From positions 744,001 to 808,000 of the forward strand of contig NW_020825365.1 of assembly GCF_003286085.1 (NCBI RefSeq): a stretch of 64,000 nucleotides of DNA. The letters run 5' to 3'. This document shows positions 12,457 to 25,342 of the stretch, in pieces; the first letter of the stretch is position 1; every line of letters begins with the position of its first letter. This DNA comes from Drosophila persimilis. Taxonomy: Eukaryota; Arthropoda; Insecta; Diptera; Drosophilidae. Below the pieces are notes generated by a model, which saw nothing but the letters and a program-made list of their open reading frames with translations, was not told where the DNA came from and did not search any database. The translations under genes were made by a program, and so were the position numbers.

Positions 12457-14580
12457 ACGTTGCGTCGACAGTTTTTTCCCAGAAAAAAAACACAATCGGA
12501 ACATATCCCTCATTTGAGGCATGTGCCCAGGCGGATTGATGATCTGCCACGGACCCCCATCAACCATACCACAGCATCACTCTCTCTCCCTCTCCCCCTC
12601 AATCTTTCTCACTCTCACTGGCAGTACTCCTCTGCACTTATTAGAGTTTTGATATACAGCCCAGAGGCGGGGGATTCTGGACAGCCCTAGGACAACAAAA
12701 CCTAGTTCCTTTCTACATTTAATGTTTGTGTTATTGTTGGAAATAAACTCTGATTTTTGTACTGTTGGGAATTAATGATATTGTTTCCCCTAAATTTGTT
12801 AATTGCCAGCAAACAAATTTGTATATACAAACCATGCTTGAGTTTTTATGCATTTTCTATTGAATTTTTGAGTGATTGCAGCGTAGGAGCGAATGCAGGG
12901 AGCAATGTTTCCGTATCCAAGGAAAGGAAGGAGAAGAGTTGGGGAAATGTGCCAAGTGGAGGGTAGAAGACGGTGGATCCATCCAAAAGATATGTATATA
13001 TACTTCCAAATCTATGGCAATACTCAAGCAGAACCGAACACCTTCTTATGGGCCCCATCCCATCCCATGCTCTGGTCACTATTAATTACTTTCCAATATC
13101 AAACCAATTAAGCATTTTCCCCCATCTGAATATGGAAAACCGCAGCGGATCGACTCCAGTGCAAACTCCAGCAGCCGTAGATCGAAGCATCAGCACTAGT
13201 TTAAAAAAAAAAAACAAGCCAAAAGCAAACAAACATTAGCATGCAGAACATCTGTTTAGTGGGTGGATCGGGATGAGGATCGGGGAAAGAGGAGCGCCGG
13301 GAGCCAATATATCAATTACATGTCGATTTAAGGCATAATGCAACATGGCAAAGGAATACCGAAAAACCCCTGAAAAGAATAAAACGGGAACTGCCCCTGC
13401 TCCTGCCACTGAAACTGCAACCTCAACTGAAACTGGAACCATCGACTGTCTGTCAGGCCCAAGTCAATCAAAATCGAATGGCATTGTGGGCCCCTCCTCA
13501 TGGCTGAAAAGCTACAAATGCCTTATTGTCAAAACAAAAATCATAGAAGGAGCAGCAGCAACAAATACCATAAGAAGGAGCAACAATTAGTTTACCAAAT
13601 TACATGAAAATATTTGTTAAATGCTCCACAAACATTCAACGCGCTGATTTGACACATGTCCGGGTCCGGGTGGGTCGCGCGGGTCTATCGCTGAGAATTT
13701 GGGGTCGTCTCCTGTCACTATCTATCCGAGAGATGGATGTAAAATGGCATGTGTGGAGGGGCGGCTGGCAGTCCATTTGTGGCATGTCGCTGGCATCTGT
13801 GGATGCCAAGGAGTTGGAGATGGTTTTTCATAAGCAGGGGCGTAGAACTCGTAATGGGGTCCACAAAGTGCAGAATAATGTGTGGATTTTATGGCACTTG
13901 CATTCCGCGAAAATATAATATACATATTTATATGCATCCAAGCAGATGCGTAGGCAGAAGGGATTGCAGATCTTGGGACCATCCCCCCAGATGAGTTTCT
14001 GCTACACAAAACATGGATAGTTCTGGTTCAGTTAAGAGATTCGATAGATCTCCTGTACCCCTTCCGCTCCACCTCTGTGCACTTTGTAGCACGCCTCCGT
14101 TCTGGTTGCAGTGTGTTTTATTTCAAATTCTCACGAATACTTGTGGAAGCCTTCGGTAGAAGCAAACCTCCGAGTCCGTTGCACGATCTCTGCACTCTAG
14201 AGATAGCTGCTCTGTTCTGGTATTTTGTATACACAAAAATCGAACGAATAGAACCGAAAAAAACCATGGGGAGTATATCTCGTAAATTAACGGCGTTCCA
14301 TTCAGCTAGTACGTATATTTTCCCTAAATTTTCTCCCGTTTTCCTCTTCTTTTTTTTGGCCATTGTTGCCACAGCCATAAAATAAAGTTTCGAGAAGCGT
14401 ATAAAATTTATAGCGATTTGTTTTGGAGAAAATCTGACAGCGAACACCTTACACTCCTCACTCTATTCTATTCTATCCTACCCGATCGTCTGTCCATCCG
14501 TCTATATCTGCTGTGATTGACAGGACTGCCGGGGCGTCGATCTGCTGTTGTTCACGGAGATCTTCCCAGTTGCTACTGTA

Positions 14581-14611
14581 TCGGTCGGTCGGTCGGTCGG
14601 TCGGTCGGTCG
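14581..14611. repeat. (TCGG)n tetranucleotide repeat
   Basis: Seven and a half uninterrupted TCGG units, GC-rich and CpG-rich. Confidence 0.95.
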
Positions 14612-17600
14612 TCCGGGAGGAAGGGGAGCTAATGCAATTCTCATTTCAATGCAATTTCACAGGCAATTGCAGGGGAAGAAAAACTGCACAATACAATAAG
14701 CAGCTCGGAAGAACGAAGAACAGACTGTATACCATACACCGTCTCTTACACACGCGCGATTAGGTCCATGCGAGAACACAGTTACACTCTCCTCTCCCTT
14801 TTTTCAGATGGGAGAGACATCCATCCAACACAATATCAAATGCAGGTTTAGGGGCTTCGATATATTTAAGGTGCTTACATGGGTTGCTCTTTTTTCCATT
14901 ATTCTATGGCTCTGTTCTCCGTTGTTTGAGTGCGCGCTGGGACTCGATTCTGGTGAAGATATTTGTGCAACAATTTGGTTTGGTGGTGAGCTTATCCTCC
15001 GAGGCCGCTGGCTACCAAACAATTTGTTAGCGGATTCCCACTCGAGGCTGGTGGTCCTCGAAATCGAGAGCAGCAACCCCTTTCGTAGAGCAAACTTTAG
15101 CATAACAATGGCGTTGCGACTTCTTCAGGGGGGTTTATGGAAATTAGCCCAGTACACAATGCCCGCAGCCGCAGAAGCAAAAGCAGAAGCAGACGCAGAA
15201 GAAGGGATGCCACAATGAGAGACAGCAGAGGCAGCAGAACACAGGACATCCAACATCCCATCCGATGACAGAAAATTAATTCATTTATATGCAGAAAATT
15301 CAATGTTACAATGTTATCAATTTGTGCCCAGAGGCTGTTCTGTCTGTTCTTTTAGGTCTGTCTGTGGGTGTGGGCTTAAAGGTGTTCCACGAGATAAAGG
15401 GGCAGACGATGATGAAGAGAAGCTGGGGATGGATATGGGGATGGGGATGGATAGGAGATGGAGAGTTAATTGATTGTGGAGGAAGGATTGGGTTTGATTG
15501 CCAGCATAAGGCAGCAGATGGGATATTGGGAAACCTCGCCCATGGCTTATGTTTATTTGCAATGCCAATGCCACGGAGGATTATGTCGGAAAGCGTTATC
15601 CAGAGGATTCTCTAATTAGGTTAGCGCTCAATTCAAATGGCTCTGCCACTTCATACCAATGTCTGCCAATGTCATACCCACTTCCCTCTTGAGTTCCTCC
15701 GAGCAGAGCGTAACCAAACCGAACACCCAAAACAAATACGAGTATCTATGTACATATAGTCAAATGAATGAATGAATGACCCATTCAAATGCAATATCCT
15801 TTACGGGCCATTTCCGACCGGAATAAGTGTTAAGTCGAATGCGACAAATAATTTCATGCAATTTCAAGTACATAGTCAAGTTACACTCGATACTTAAATG
15901 TCTCGAGACGGACACGTAGACGGAGACGTTCCCATTTTAATACTCATTTCCATTCGATTGGGAGCCCGTTAATGAAATGTGACACGTATTTCCCCTGACC
16001 CGTTCAGAGGGATGTGTCTCTGTATGAGTGTGTGTGGATGATAAACGTGTGGATAACTCTCTGCCCGTTGTCCGTAGTCCGTAGTCCGTGGTCCGTCGTT
16101 GGTCCTCTGTGTAATAAATATGAGACTCATTAAGAAAACCATAAATAAATGCAGCGTCAGGGCATGACCAACAATTAAGTGCTAGGAGCAGGCCCAAGAT
16201 CATCCGGTCTGCTCTCTCCAGCAAGAGAACGATACTGCAGGCACAGTGGTTGTAGAGCTAACAACAAATGAAAGACTTACTACTTCTTAGGGATATTATC
16301 AATCAAAAGAACGCCTGAGCTTGGCATGGATGAACCTTAGGTATTTCAAGTATTTTAACAATATCCTGTAGAAATATTAAAGTTAATTCCAATTTAAGGG
16401 AAGATTACCATTGAAAAATGCAGCCTCCTTATCGTATATATTTAATATAAAATCCAGTTTCTGTCACATCTTTAATCACTGTCCAGTGGCAGAAACAATG
16501 TAAGCGCAGGCCAGGCCAGACCAGACTCTGAATCGATCGAGGCTGCCGAAGATGTAACATGAGCAAATACTATGACGAGGGCAAGGGCTAGGGAATGACG
16601 TCCACAAAAGTGTCGCCCGGCAGTCTGGTCCGACTAGGGCCTCGTCTCGCTTTGGAGTCTCTTGGTTTTGGGCTGCTGCCACTTGAGGCAACCCTGCGAC
16701 AAATTTTTCTGTGTGTTTTTGCCCAAAAATAGCATGACACTTGAATTTGAATTGGTCTCTAAGTCCGGACTGGGACTGGGAGAGGGACAGGTTTTATGGT
16801 TACGCATTCATTGTATAATTTACTGTATGCAGATGGTGCAGCATTAGAGGGGCGGGAGCCACGAAGCCCGGGAATGCCCAAAAACTAAAATTCTATAGAA
16901 TTTCCAAAGAATTTCCACCAACTTCGAGGCTGTGTGCCACTGCCACGACTCCGCCTTGGCTTGTGAACCCTAGCACCTGTGCAATAGTAACAAAATATGT
17001 ATATAAATATATACCAGTCTTTGCACCGAGATGGAGTCGAGAGTCTATTATAAATTGTGACCTCGGGCTTGTTATGGATAAAAAACAATCAGGCTCCCAC
17101 GCACATGGCTCCATCCCCATTTCCCCATGGAAGTTCCACTCCTGATTTCTTCTCTGATTTAACATATGGCTCGAGCCCCAAGTTCTCCCCCTTTTTTTGT
17201 GTTGTGGTCCGTTGTGGCTCTGGCTCCCTCCAATCGATTGCACAATTTTCCGCATTGTCGCCCTCTCTGTCCAAGCAACCGGCGGCTACTTGGCCGCGCC
17301 CATTTCGTGTCCAAGCTGTGCCCACGGCCTGCATATGAAATGATGTGCGATATCCACACCAAACCACACATAGCCACCCACACTGCCCACACCACCCTAG
17401 TGCCTTCCCCTGAGATTCCTGCAAGAGCAATATTTACTGTCAAAATATTATTCGCGCATATGGACTTGAGGACGTAATCCATAATTGGTTTGACCATTGC
17501 CATTTCATCCAATAAGTTAAAATTGGTTCAGGGATTGACATAACGACCAGCAGAAAAAATATTCGATTGTAAAGAAAGGGTAGGAAAGGATAAAATATTG

Positions 17601-18220
17601 ATTTGGGTTGGAGTAATTCAAGGAGTACGAGTAATGAAAACCTTTTAGTAGTCATTTTTGCTAACTTCGAAAGGTCATCCTTTAATCAAAACTCTTTTGA
17701 TCCAATCGCAAATCGATGGGCACTTAAATTCATGTAGTCTTCCACAATGTTTCACCCATTCATCATGACCCGACTATGTATCACCCATGCATTTTATTGA
17801 CTCAATAACTCAACTAGCCGCAAGTCGAATCCCTAAATCATCTGGTCTAATGCTCTTCAAATTAGTCGACCATTTGTCAGATCAGTGCCCCGTACCCCTA
17901 CCCCTACCCGTACCCATTTCCATAGCCATTCCTATACAGCATCCATCCCCTCCAATATGAATCATTCCGCCTAATGAATGTGTCTGTCACTTGCTGTCAA
18001 CACGTTGCCGAGGAAGAGGCGGCCCCCACAGTCCACGGATACCGATCCCCGGATCTCCATAACGCAGGGCAGGGCCCGTACTCCCAAATATGAAATGGAG
18101 CGAACGGCAGCTAGGAGATGGAGCAAAAGAGCCTCGAAATCTGCGGCGCGCTATATTTAATACAGAGTGACATTAATGTCAGGCATAATTAGTCGGGGAA
18201 ACGCCAGCGGAAAAGGCACC

Positions 18221-18265
18221 AACAGAAAAAGAAAAGAGAAGAGAAGAGAGAAGAGAAGAAAAACA
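18221..18265. repeat. (GAAAA/GAGAA)n purine tract
   Basis: A 45-base all-purine stretch of GAGAA and GAAAA units with strong strand asymmetry. Confidence 0.85.
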
Positions 18266-19740
18266 GAAAATGTAGAAAAAGAAACAATCAAAAAACGATA
18301 AACGAGGCGAGCAGAATGGGCAACCAGAAATAATTTGACAGCCCTCCTGCTCCGACAGGGAGAAGATTGAAAGACACTGGGGCTGCGATTGAGGCTGAGG
18401 ATGAGGCCGATCATCCGATGATGATCATTTTGTTATTGCAGCTTTCCGATTTTCAATTTGATTCATTTTTTTGGTACGTGTGTGAACCCGATGATCTATA
18501 AAATTCGACCTGGCCATGGCCTTTTGTCTAGGCGGCTGCTGTTCTGTTGCCAATTCGTAAACAAACAATTACCCAACAAAGCATCGGCAAATGGGCCAAC
18601 AAAAAACCAAAAGACAGATAGACAGACAGATAGATACTACCCAGCCAGGGATCTCCTATATCCAGCTATCCAGAGGCGGGAGCCGCTTTAGACACCTTCC
18701 GAAAGAATATATGCCTAGAATGCTTACAATGGGAACTCAAGCACGGTGGCATCTATCTATGTGTACGAGTATACCCCAGTCCCAGTGTATCCCAGCATAT
18801 AACAGCTACCAAATCCTCCATTCAATTGTCTGTTCGGGCTAATCCCCGCCTGCGGCTTCGCACAGACAACTCAATACTCCGCTACAGTTGCGATTGCGAT
18901 GCGCTCGGATTGATCTCCCGATCTCTTTGTAGTTGTAATACCATCCTAGGGGGTTCTGTTTCTGTTCCATTCTGTAGCCGGTTCTGCTCTGCTAAAAAAC
19001 AGCCCCCAGACAGGGCTCGTGTTTGGCGAAAATTGTTCTTTTTTATTGCAGTGTTGACGCTTTTTCACACAGTACGCGAGGCGCGTGGTATATTAAAAGC
19101 GAATCAGATAAAAAATATAGAGGAGAGTGTTTATATGGAGAGTGGAAAAGAGCAGATCTGATGGATGGCACAGTGGCTAATGCGGGAGGGATGTTTCAAT
19201 CAATTTAAATCTATGAAAATGTGGATAAGGAGTACCTTTAATCTATGTACATATATGTCCCTGTTATAACTTACGTTATCTCATCATTTATGGTTGAGCC
19301 CCCAAATTTTTGAAATCTTTTTTAAGTATTATCCCATTAAACAATCTAATATTTAGAGTTCTGTGATTTTTAATAGCCATTAAACAGCACTAGCTTCACC
19401 CCACTGTGCAGAGCACCAAGAAGGCACTGCCACTGAGACTCCTCCGCCTGCCTCCTGCCTTCAGATCGGTAGCCACAACTCGTGGCAACCACATGAACGG
19501 CGTCTGCAGTTGGGGGCGGCTAAGATCAAAGGCAGCGGCAAGAAGGCGGCCTGGAAAACGGTTAAATCTTTTGAAATGTGCGCACTTTTTGACACCCAAT
19601 TTGTTTAGAAGTGTGCGCCCCATCTGGGGGATGGAAGGGAAAATGGGGGGCACAGCCTCCTCAAGCAGTTCATAAAAACGGGCCAAGAGATTCTCGTACA
19701 GGGAGTGAACAAGAGATATAGATAGGTATACATATATATA

Positions 19741-19765
19741 TAGAGAGAGACAGAGAGAGAGAGAT
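19741..19765. repeat. (GA)n microsatellite next to (TA)n
   Basis: An alternating TA stretch directly abuts a GA run with one CAG interruption. Confidence 0.85.
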
Positions 19766-20204
19766 ATCCCATAAGTACGAGTATTAGTGGGCAGGTTTTT
19801 CTGCGAATTTCATTAATAAAACTGTCGAAAGTGCTACCCCACGCCCCACGCCCCTGGCCCTGCCCCTCCCACCAATAGGTAGAACAATCAAACGAAAACT
19901 TTTGATATGGCATTTTTGTTTTTAATAAAAATTCAAAAGATTTACACCTCCTCTACAACCCGTATTTCCACTTAAAATTCTGTAATAAGAAATATCATGG
20001 GGTTCAACAGTAGGAGTAGAAGGAGGTGTGTGGTGTAGATGTGGGGGCAGAGAGCATATTCCACTTAGTTTTTCATTCATGAAAATGAAAACCAAAGCAA
20101 ACGCTTTATTAAGAATTTTTCCAGATAAAAATGGGAAAAATGGGATAATAATAAGTTTATTGATTTGGGAAATGCCACAAAACCGGATGTTTATACGGTA
20201 CACA

Positions 20205-20216
20205 CATCATCATCAC

Positions 20217-20257
<41 letters not shown>
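20205..20257. repeat. (CAT)n microsatellite, longest triplet run in the window
   Basis: About 17 nearly perfect CAT triplets. It encodes a run of histidines in one frame (20028-20300), but the surrounding frame has no domain and no splice context, so I treat it as a repeat only. Confidence 0.95.
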
Positions 20258-22383
20258 ACAACGATCATCAGATGGCAGATTGAAGGGATCTTTGGACTAA
20301 GAAACGTGTGAAATGTGTACGGGATTAGACGGGTTCAGCAGCACCGGAAGGCTGGTGCAGATTCCGATTCCCGATAGCCGATTTCCCCACTTTTCCCAGC
20401 GCCCAAATCCTAAGCAGCAAGTTGCCAAGTTGGTAAGTCAGTCCACTGCTTAGCCAAGATACGGAAATTCCCTCATCCATTGCCGTTTCCATATTGTCCA
20501 AAGTCAAAACATGCGGTTTTTGTGTTCGCGCATCAAGTTGGGAAAAGGCCAAAAACAGAGAAACATAGGATACAGAGGGCTCGATTTATTTGTACAAAAT
20601 GACTTTGCAAATGAGATTCGGATTCGGATACACATAGGCCTGACCAATGTGTCAATATTATCATGGGCCAGGGACTCAGACGTCGTCCAGGCGACCGCCT
20701 ATGCAAACAGCAGAACAGACCTACAAAAATTGAGCCTCGAACTACCTGCTGGGACATCGCGGCTCAGTGTCCATGTCGTAGGTGTGCATATTTCTGTTAA
20801 TTTCCAACACCTTCGGCACTCGAATATGTCGGGCTCGCAACGTGACCTGTGGCCTCTGGGCTGGATTTGCTTTATGAATGGGTGTCCACAACCTGCCAAT
20901 GGCCACATGTACTCATAATCGATGTGATTAGGCCGTGCCGTGCCGTGGACGTGGACCATCTCATGCCTAACCCTTGGGGAACCATAGACGAGACGAGAGC
21001 GCAATCAATAGTTCTCAATCGAGCAGCACAGGGAATTCGGTGACGTATTTGGACAGCCACTGACAGAGCAAGCAGCAGGCCCAAAAGAAACAACCAAGAT
21101 CAGTTTGGGAATTTCTTAGCTGGATTTTAGATGCTCTTTTCCAAATGACCAAGATATGTTTCACTAAAATTGTAGGGTGCTCTAGTAGCTTTAGCTGGAT
21201 TAAAAGAAAAGTTATATATGTACTTAACTTGTATATTTATTATTTCAATCAATAATCTAGCTAATATACTCTTTTAGAGCAGAGTACAACATCGTCTTGG
21301 TCCAAAAATAACTGCATGACTTGGCGATAAATTATTGTTGGGCAGCGCAAGCCCAAAGGCAAGAGTTAGAGAAGGAAATGAGCTGCACTTAAATGCATGC
21401 GAGAAAACCACTCGATAAGCCAACAAGTGGATAAGAAGCCACCACACAAATGATGCCCAAACGAACTATCAATGTCAGTGAATTGGCAAAAAATGTAAAC
21501 TCAATTTGTATGCAGGCCAGAGTCCGGTCCGAATCGACGACAAGGAAACCCTTTACTTGACACACCTCAACAACCGAACGACGACGACCGACCAACCGCT
21601 CAAGTGCTCCACCACATCCACATCCATGCTGCGTCTGCCTTTGCATTAATAGTACATACATATCTACTTATGTATGTGTGTGAGTGCAGTGCGGTGATGA
21701 ACACCCAGTCGGATTGGGGTAAGCCGCTAAAGCATGCGTAACAATGGTCCCGGCACATCGATCGTTAATGATCGTTAAGGCAAAGAAGGACCACAGCGAT
21801 GATCGGGCACATTTCGAATGCCCAAAGAGTTGGGGGCTCCATTCATTGATCGTTTCATGGCCCCAAATGAAGTGCTCGACAGGATAGGGATCGTTCTCTT
21901 CGATATCGGTTTTCATGATTACTCTGTATTATTTTATTTCGTACATGTGTGTATTCCTCCATATGCCCTTCATATTCATCTTAAGCCTAAATACAATACA
22001 AAGCGCTCACATAATTGGAATCTGCAGCCAACATTTTTGTTAATCAATATATCAATATACAGGGTGCGTAAATATTAAAGTACAGAAATATAAAATATAA
22101 GAATAAGATACAATTTTAAAGCGAATAAACCATATGCGCACATGCAGCGCAGCGTGAATACTTCTTAATACGTGCCATGCAGCTGGTCTTTTGAGTTTCC
22201 CGATCTCTAGCCAATAGTGGAATTTGATTTAAGGTTTAAACTTGCAAGCCACAAATGCGTCTAAGGTCCGAAAAAGGGGGCCGGGGTGGGGATGGTTAAG
22301 GAGGACTGCTTGCGGCAACACTTGTCTTTTCACAACAATTATCTAGTTTGATTTTGAATAATTCGCATTGGCATTCATTCGCT

Positions 22384-23533
22384 CTAATTCTTTAACTGAA
22401 AGACGAGTATCAAGATGATGGCCAGCAAAACGGCGCTCAGTATTCCCACCATTATCAGCTTCTTCTTGCGAACTTTGTTCTGCAAATACCGAAAAAGACA
22501 AATTAGAGATTATGCACTTCTCAGAATAATTCATCACTCACCCTATAAGAACTCGCCTTGCGGAGATTCTCCGTTCCCTGTGAGACGAAAATGCTGGTTT
22601 GCTCCACCTGCGACTCGATGGAGTCCACCGTCAGGCCCTGTTCGTAGACCAAGGCACCCAGTTTCTTATAGATCTCGTTGACACCCACAATATTGTTCTC
22701 CAACTCCCGGATGACCTGCTCCTGCTCCTCCAGCGCCTGCAGGTCGGCTTGCTCCTGAATTTGTGTCTGCTGCTGTTGTTGATTGGATTTTCGATTGAAG
22801 AAATTATCCTCGAAAAAGGAACCGTTATCCTGGCTGGCGCTGCTGTTGGAGCTGCCAGTGCCAGTGCGCGAGGAGCCGGGCGGACGGGCAATGTTGTAGT
22901 TGTCTCCTCTCGCCTGCCGCAAGGCACTCTTTTCAATGTCCGCCGTCTTCCGTTGAACGGCCTAAAATTAGCAAAAATCGCAATTTTGATAATGATTTTT
23001 TGATGACTCATACGAAAATTTTGCTTATCTTTGGGCGTAAACAAAGCCATACGAACCTGGAAGGAGGTCAGTGCCGCTGTAAACTCGTCCACCAGCCGAT
23101 CGCGCTGGATTTTCAGGTGCCGCTCCTTGCACTTGTCCACCTCATTGATTTGATTGTTGGTATCGTTTACCAGTTGGTTGGTGTAGGTCATAAGTTGGTG
23201 CCTGTATGGAGGAGGCATTTTAATGTCGCATTCTGACAATTTGATAACTTCCACCTGGCATACTCTTACTTACAGCTGTTTCTTTAACTCCGGTGAATCC
23301 TGTGGGGTGTTCAGCTGACTAACCATGCGCTGCATAGTTGATACTGAAAAACAGAATATTCGTATTAGTCATCGTCTTCCAAATGATGGCACTTTCTGTA
23401 AAACTGCACCATTTTGTTGGACTTTCAGAATGCTGGTGGCGATTATCTGCGCCAGACGCTGAAAGTCGATCTCGCTGAGGCCCCCTCCGCCGCCGCCAAG
23501 GCCACCGCCGTTCTCCATATGCTGCAAGTCCAT
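22384..23533 (-). CDS. Syx7: Syntaxin 7 (endosomal Qa-SNARE), five coding exons
   Basis: Syntaxin 7 (avalanche in flies) is a tail-anchored Qa-SNARE that drives fusion of early and late endosomes. Coding exons on the minus strand are 23410-23533, 23274-23343, 23057-23201, 22542-22961 and 22384-22479. All four introns (62-95 bp) have GT/AG ends, and the joined frame is 284 residues. The N-terminal region starts MDLQHMENGGG with a glycine run, then the Habc-type helices (about 20-125). A Gln/Ser-rich linker follows (about 140-185). The SNARE motif is about 188-250, with zero-layer Gln221 in YEQGLTVDSIE. A basic NKVRKKK segment precedes the single membrane anchor (about 261-280) and an FQLKN end. 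I chose the start ATG at 23531-23533 because it matches the fly protein as I remember it. The protein looks intact and functional. Confidence 0.96.
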
Positions 23534-23916
23534 GCTTTCGTAGGCCGACACCTTGCTGACCTTCAGCTTTTACGTGGCACACAAGAAGCAAGTCCTGCAA
23601 GTCAATTGGATCACAATTAAATTAGCCGCGTCTGTCCGCCAACACTTATATCATTATATGCGTCTCAGGTGAAGACTCTATTCTATCTTTGTGTTTGTGT
23701 GTTGTTTGCGAAAGTGTCGCCCTTTGTTTAATGCTTTTATTTGGTTTGCTCCGATTGTTCTGCTAGATGACCTTCGCTACGAATCTTTTATTTTAGCGCA
23801 TCATTGACCAACAGATTCTACTGTTACAGCACACTCTATGATTTGTTTTTTAATGGCCAATAAAAAAAAAAAAACTATGCAAATATGCAATTTTTTGCTA
23901 CAATCTTTTTCACAAC
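23534..23916 (-). other. Probable Syx7 5' UTR / leader region
   Basis: The stretch between the Syx7 start codon and the promoter motifs has no long open frame on the minus strand. A good acceptor-like sequence (CAATTGACTTGCAG, ending near 23594) suggests a 5' UTR intron, but I cannot fix the donor. The exact transcription start is unknown. Confidence 0.5.
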
Positions 23917-24012
23917 CAGTGTGACCGCGGACTTATCGATAAAATATACCGACCGACCGTCAGAAATACACCAAAATATACCGTCTCATCTGAAAAATAT
24001 ACCGTAAATATA
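23917..24012 (-). promoter_or_regulatory. Housekeeping core promoter motifs for Syx7 (Motif 1, DRE, Motif 6-like)
   Basis: On the minus strand 23917-23927 reads CGGTCACACTG, an exact match to fly core-promoter Motif 1 (YGGTCACACTR). Seven bases further, 23934-23941 is TATCGATA, the DREF binding element. Three Motif 6-like GGTATATTT sequences follow on the minus strand (around 23941-23951, 23973-23983 and 23993-24004). Motif 1, DRE and Motif 6 are known to co-occur in broadly active fly promoters that lack TATA. This fits a ubiquitously needed SNARE gene beginning about 390 bases upstream of its ATG. The orientation of Motif 1 agrees with transcription toward Syx7. Confidence 0.8.
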
Positions 24013-24046
24013 CTGACGAATTCAAGTTCTAGATACATTTTCCTCG

Positions 24047-24215
24047 TTTTTAAAGTTTTAAAGGAATGTTACTAGCTATATAGAACATTTAGCCATGCCC
24101 ACATAATTTTATCCGATTAATGAATCTATTTTCTAATTGACTGGTTTATTTTAAACACTTGCTTTTCTTGCATTTTGCGTATAAAGAGGTTTTAGCGAAA
24201 ATGGTCAAACAAAAA
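24047..24215. repeat. Decayed AT-rich repeat, left flank copy 1
   Basis: Shares with the copies below an order of short landmarks: GTTACTAGCTATAT, then GCCCACATAATTTTATCCG, a TGAAT box, TTTTCTA, an AACTGCTTTTA-like or GGTTTATTTTA box, and TTTAGCGAAAA. Internal divergence is high, so it is old. Confidence 0.55.
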
Positions 24216-24246
24216 ACTTTTTTGCCAACAATTTAGAGATTCCGTT

Positions 24247-24745
24247 AAATAATTATGGTTAACTAAAACTCTTAGTTCTGCCCACATAATTTTATGCCGT
24301 TCATGAATAAATTGATTATAAGACTAACTGCTTTTAAGTACTCCCATTTATTGAATTTTGACTAAAACAAAAAAAAACTAAAACAAACAAATTCAATAAA
24401 AAATAACAGTCGCAATGTTGCTGGTATTTGAAGACTTGATACGTGTATATGCCTTTGTATACCTTATTTCGAAGATTTAATACAATCCTGTTTTCCGAAC
24501 TGTTTTTAAACCGTAATTAATAAAGACCTTTTCTCAAATTGATATGTTTTAGACATATTTATACATATGATTTTTATCTAGTATATACATATATGTATAT
24601 CTCCTGATACCAATTCTTGATCTCTGCAAGAATACAGTAAACTGCAAAATATCGTTGCGATATTTAAAACAGAGACTACAATATTTTGCCTTCTTTGAAG
24701 CCTGGGATGACAAACATATTCGCAATTCTATAATATCCAATTCCC
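24247..24745. repeat. Decayed AT-rich repeat, left flank copy 2 (with second half)
   Basis: The first half (24247-24372) has the CCCACATAATTTTATGCCG box and ATTTTGACTAAAAC. The second half (about 24620-24741) has CTCTGCAAGAA, AAAACAGAGACTA, GACAAAC and CAATTCTATAATATCC. The same two halves in the same order recur at 24820-25116, so this is a genuine two-part repeat. It has no coding capacity. Confidence 0.6.
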
Positions 24746-24819
24746 CAGGCTATGCCCAGAAATATTTGCTTGAATTAGCACACTTTGTGTATGTCGTCAA
24801 CCGGTTATTACCATTAAAT

Positions 24820-25116
24820 ACTCGTTTTTGATCTTCCCTCGAATATTATTAGCTATATATGTAGAGCTTTCAACTTTGCTCACATAATTTTATCCCGTTG
24901 ACGAATACATTTTCTACAAAATTAACTACTTTTAGGTACTTTCATGTATTATATTTTGACTAAACACGGTTTACAAGTTAATGTTGCCCGCAGCACTGTG
25001 TATGGAATGCGCAATGGTCTCTGTAAGAAGACAATAAGCTGAAATAGCTTTAAAACAGAGACTAAATTGTTTTGGCCTGTAATGACAAACTTGTCTCAAT
25101 TCTATAATATCCTATC
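24820..25116. repeat. Decayed AT-rich repeat, left flank copy 3 (with second half)
   Basis: The first half shows GATCTTCCCTCGAATATTA, CTCACATAATTTTATCCCG and TATTTTGACTAAAC. The second half (25017-25115) shows CTCTGTAAGAAG, AAAACAGAGACTA, GACAAAC and CAATTCTATAATATCC. It is about 200 bases shorter between the halves than copy 2. Confidence 0.6.
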
Positions 25117-25342
25117 CTTTTCCTAGGTTTTTCCATGTTGCCGCAACAACGAACGCGATTTTTGCTTTCGGCCAATGAAAGCATTGCAAAACAACCGTTT
25201 TAACCGGTTCGTAGTTTGGCGGTATATTTAAATCCAACTCATGAAAAACTAAGTTTATATGGATATATTATATGTGGTGTGTATCAAGTACATATTAAAA
25301 CTAACATACTAGTACCAATTGAGGCCCGTTAAAGTGACCAAC

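Larger units (their letters stand above)
9031..22383. other. Non-coding DNA, right part of the 22-kb gene-poor block
   Basis: There is no convincing gene in this stretch. Open frames of 100-175 codons (for example 11211-11738 minus, 14808-15218 plus) occur but run through microsatellites, lack recognisable domains, and have equal competitors in other frames. A small signal-peptide-like ORF at 12373-12456 is listed separately. Microsatellites are scattered throughout: TGGCGA at 10029-10055, CCGCCG at 10141-10165, CACGG at 11266-11300, CACTCT at 11441-11466. The end at 22,384 is set by the Syx7 stop codon; the Syx7 3' UTR must occupy part of the last few hundred bases, but I see no AATAAA on the minus strand there. 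Confidence 0.55.

Noticed and set aside
14935-14960. Possible tRNA B box (GGGACTCGATTCTGG)
   Set aside because: No matching A box, acceptor stem or anticodon arm around it.
14808-15218. 136-codon ORF after an acceptor-like TTTTTTCAG with a hydrophobic segment
   Set aside because: The acceptor-like sequence and one hydrophobic run are suggestive, but the frame ends in an Ala/Glu repeat from a microsatellite and I see no donor or partner exon.
20028-20300. Histidine-repeat protein
   Set aside because: The histidines are the (CAT)n microsatellite; the flanks are AT-rich non-coding sequence.
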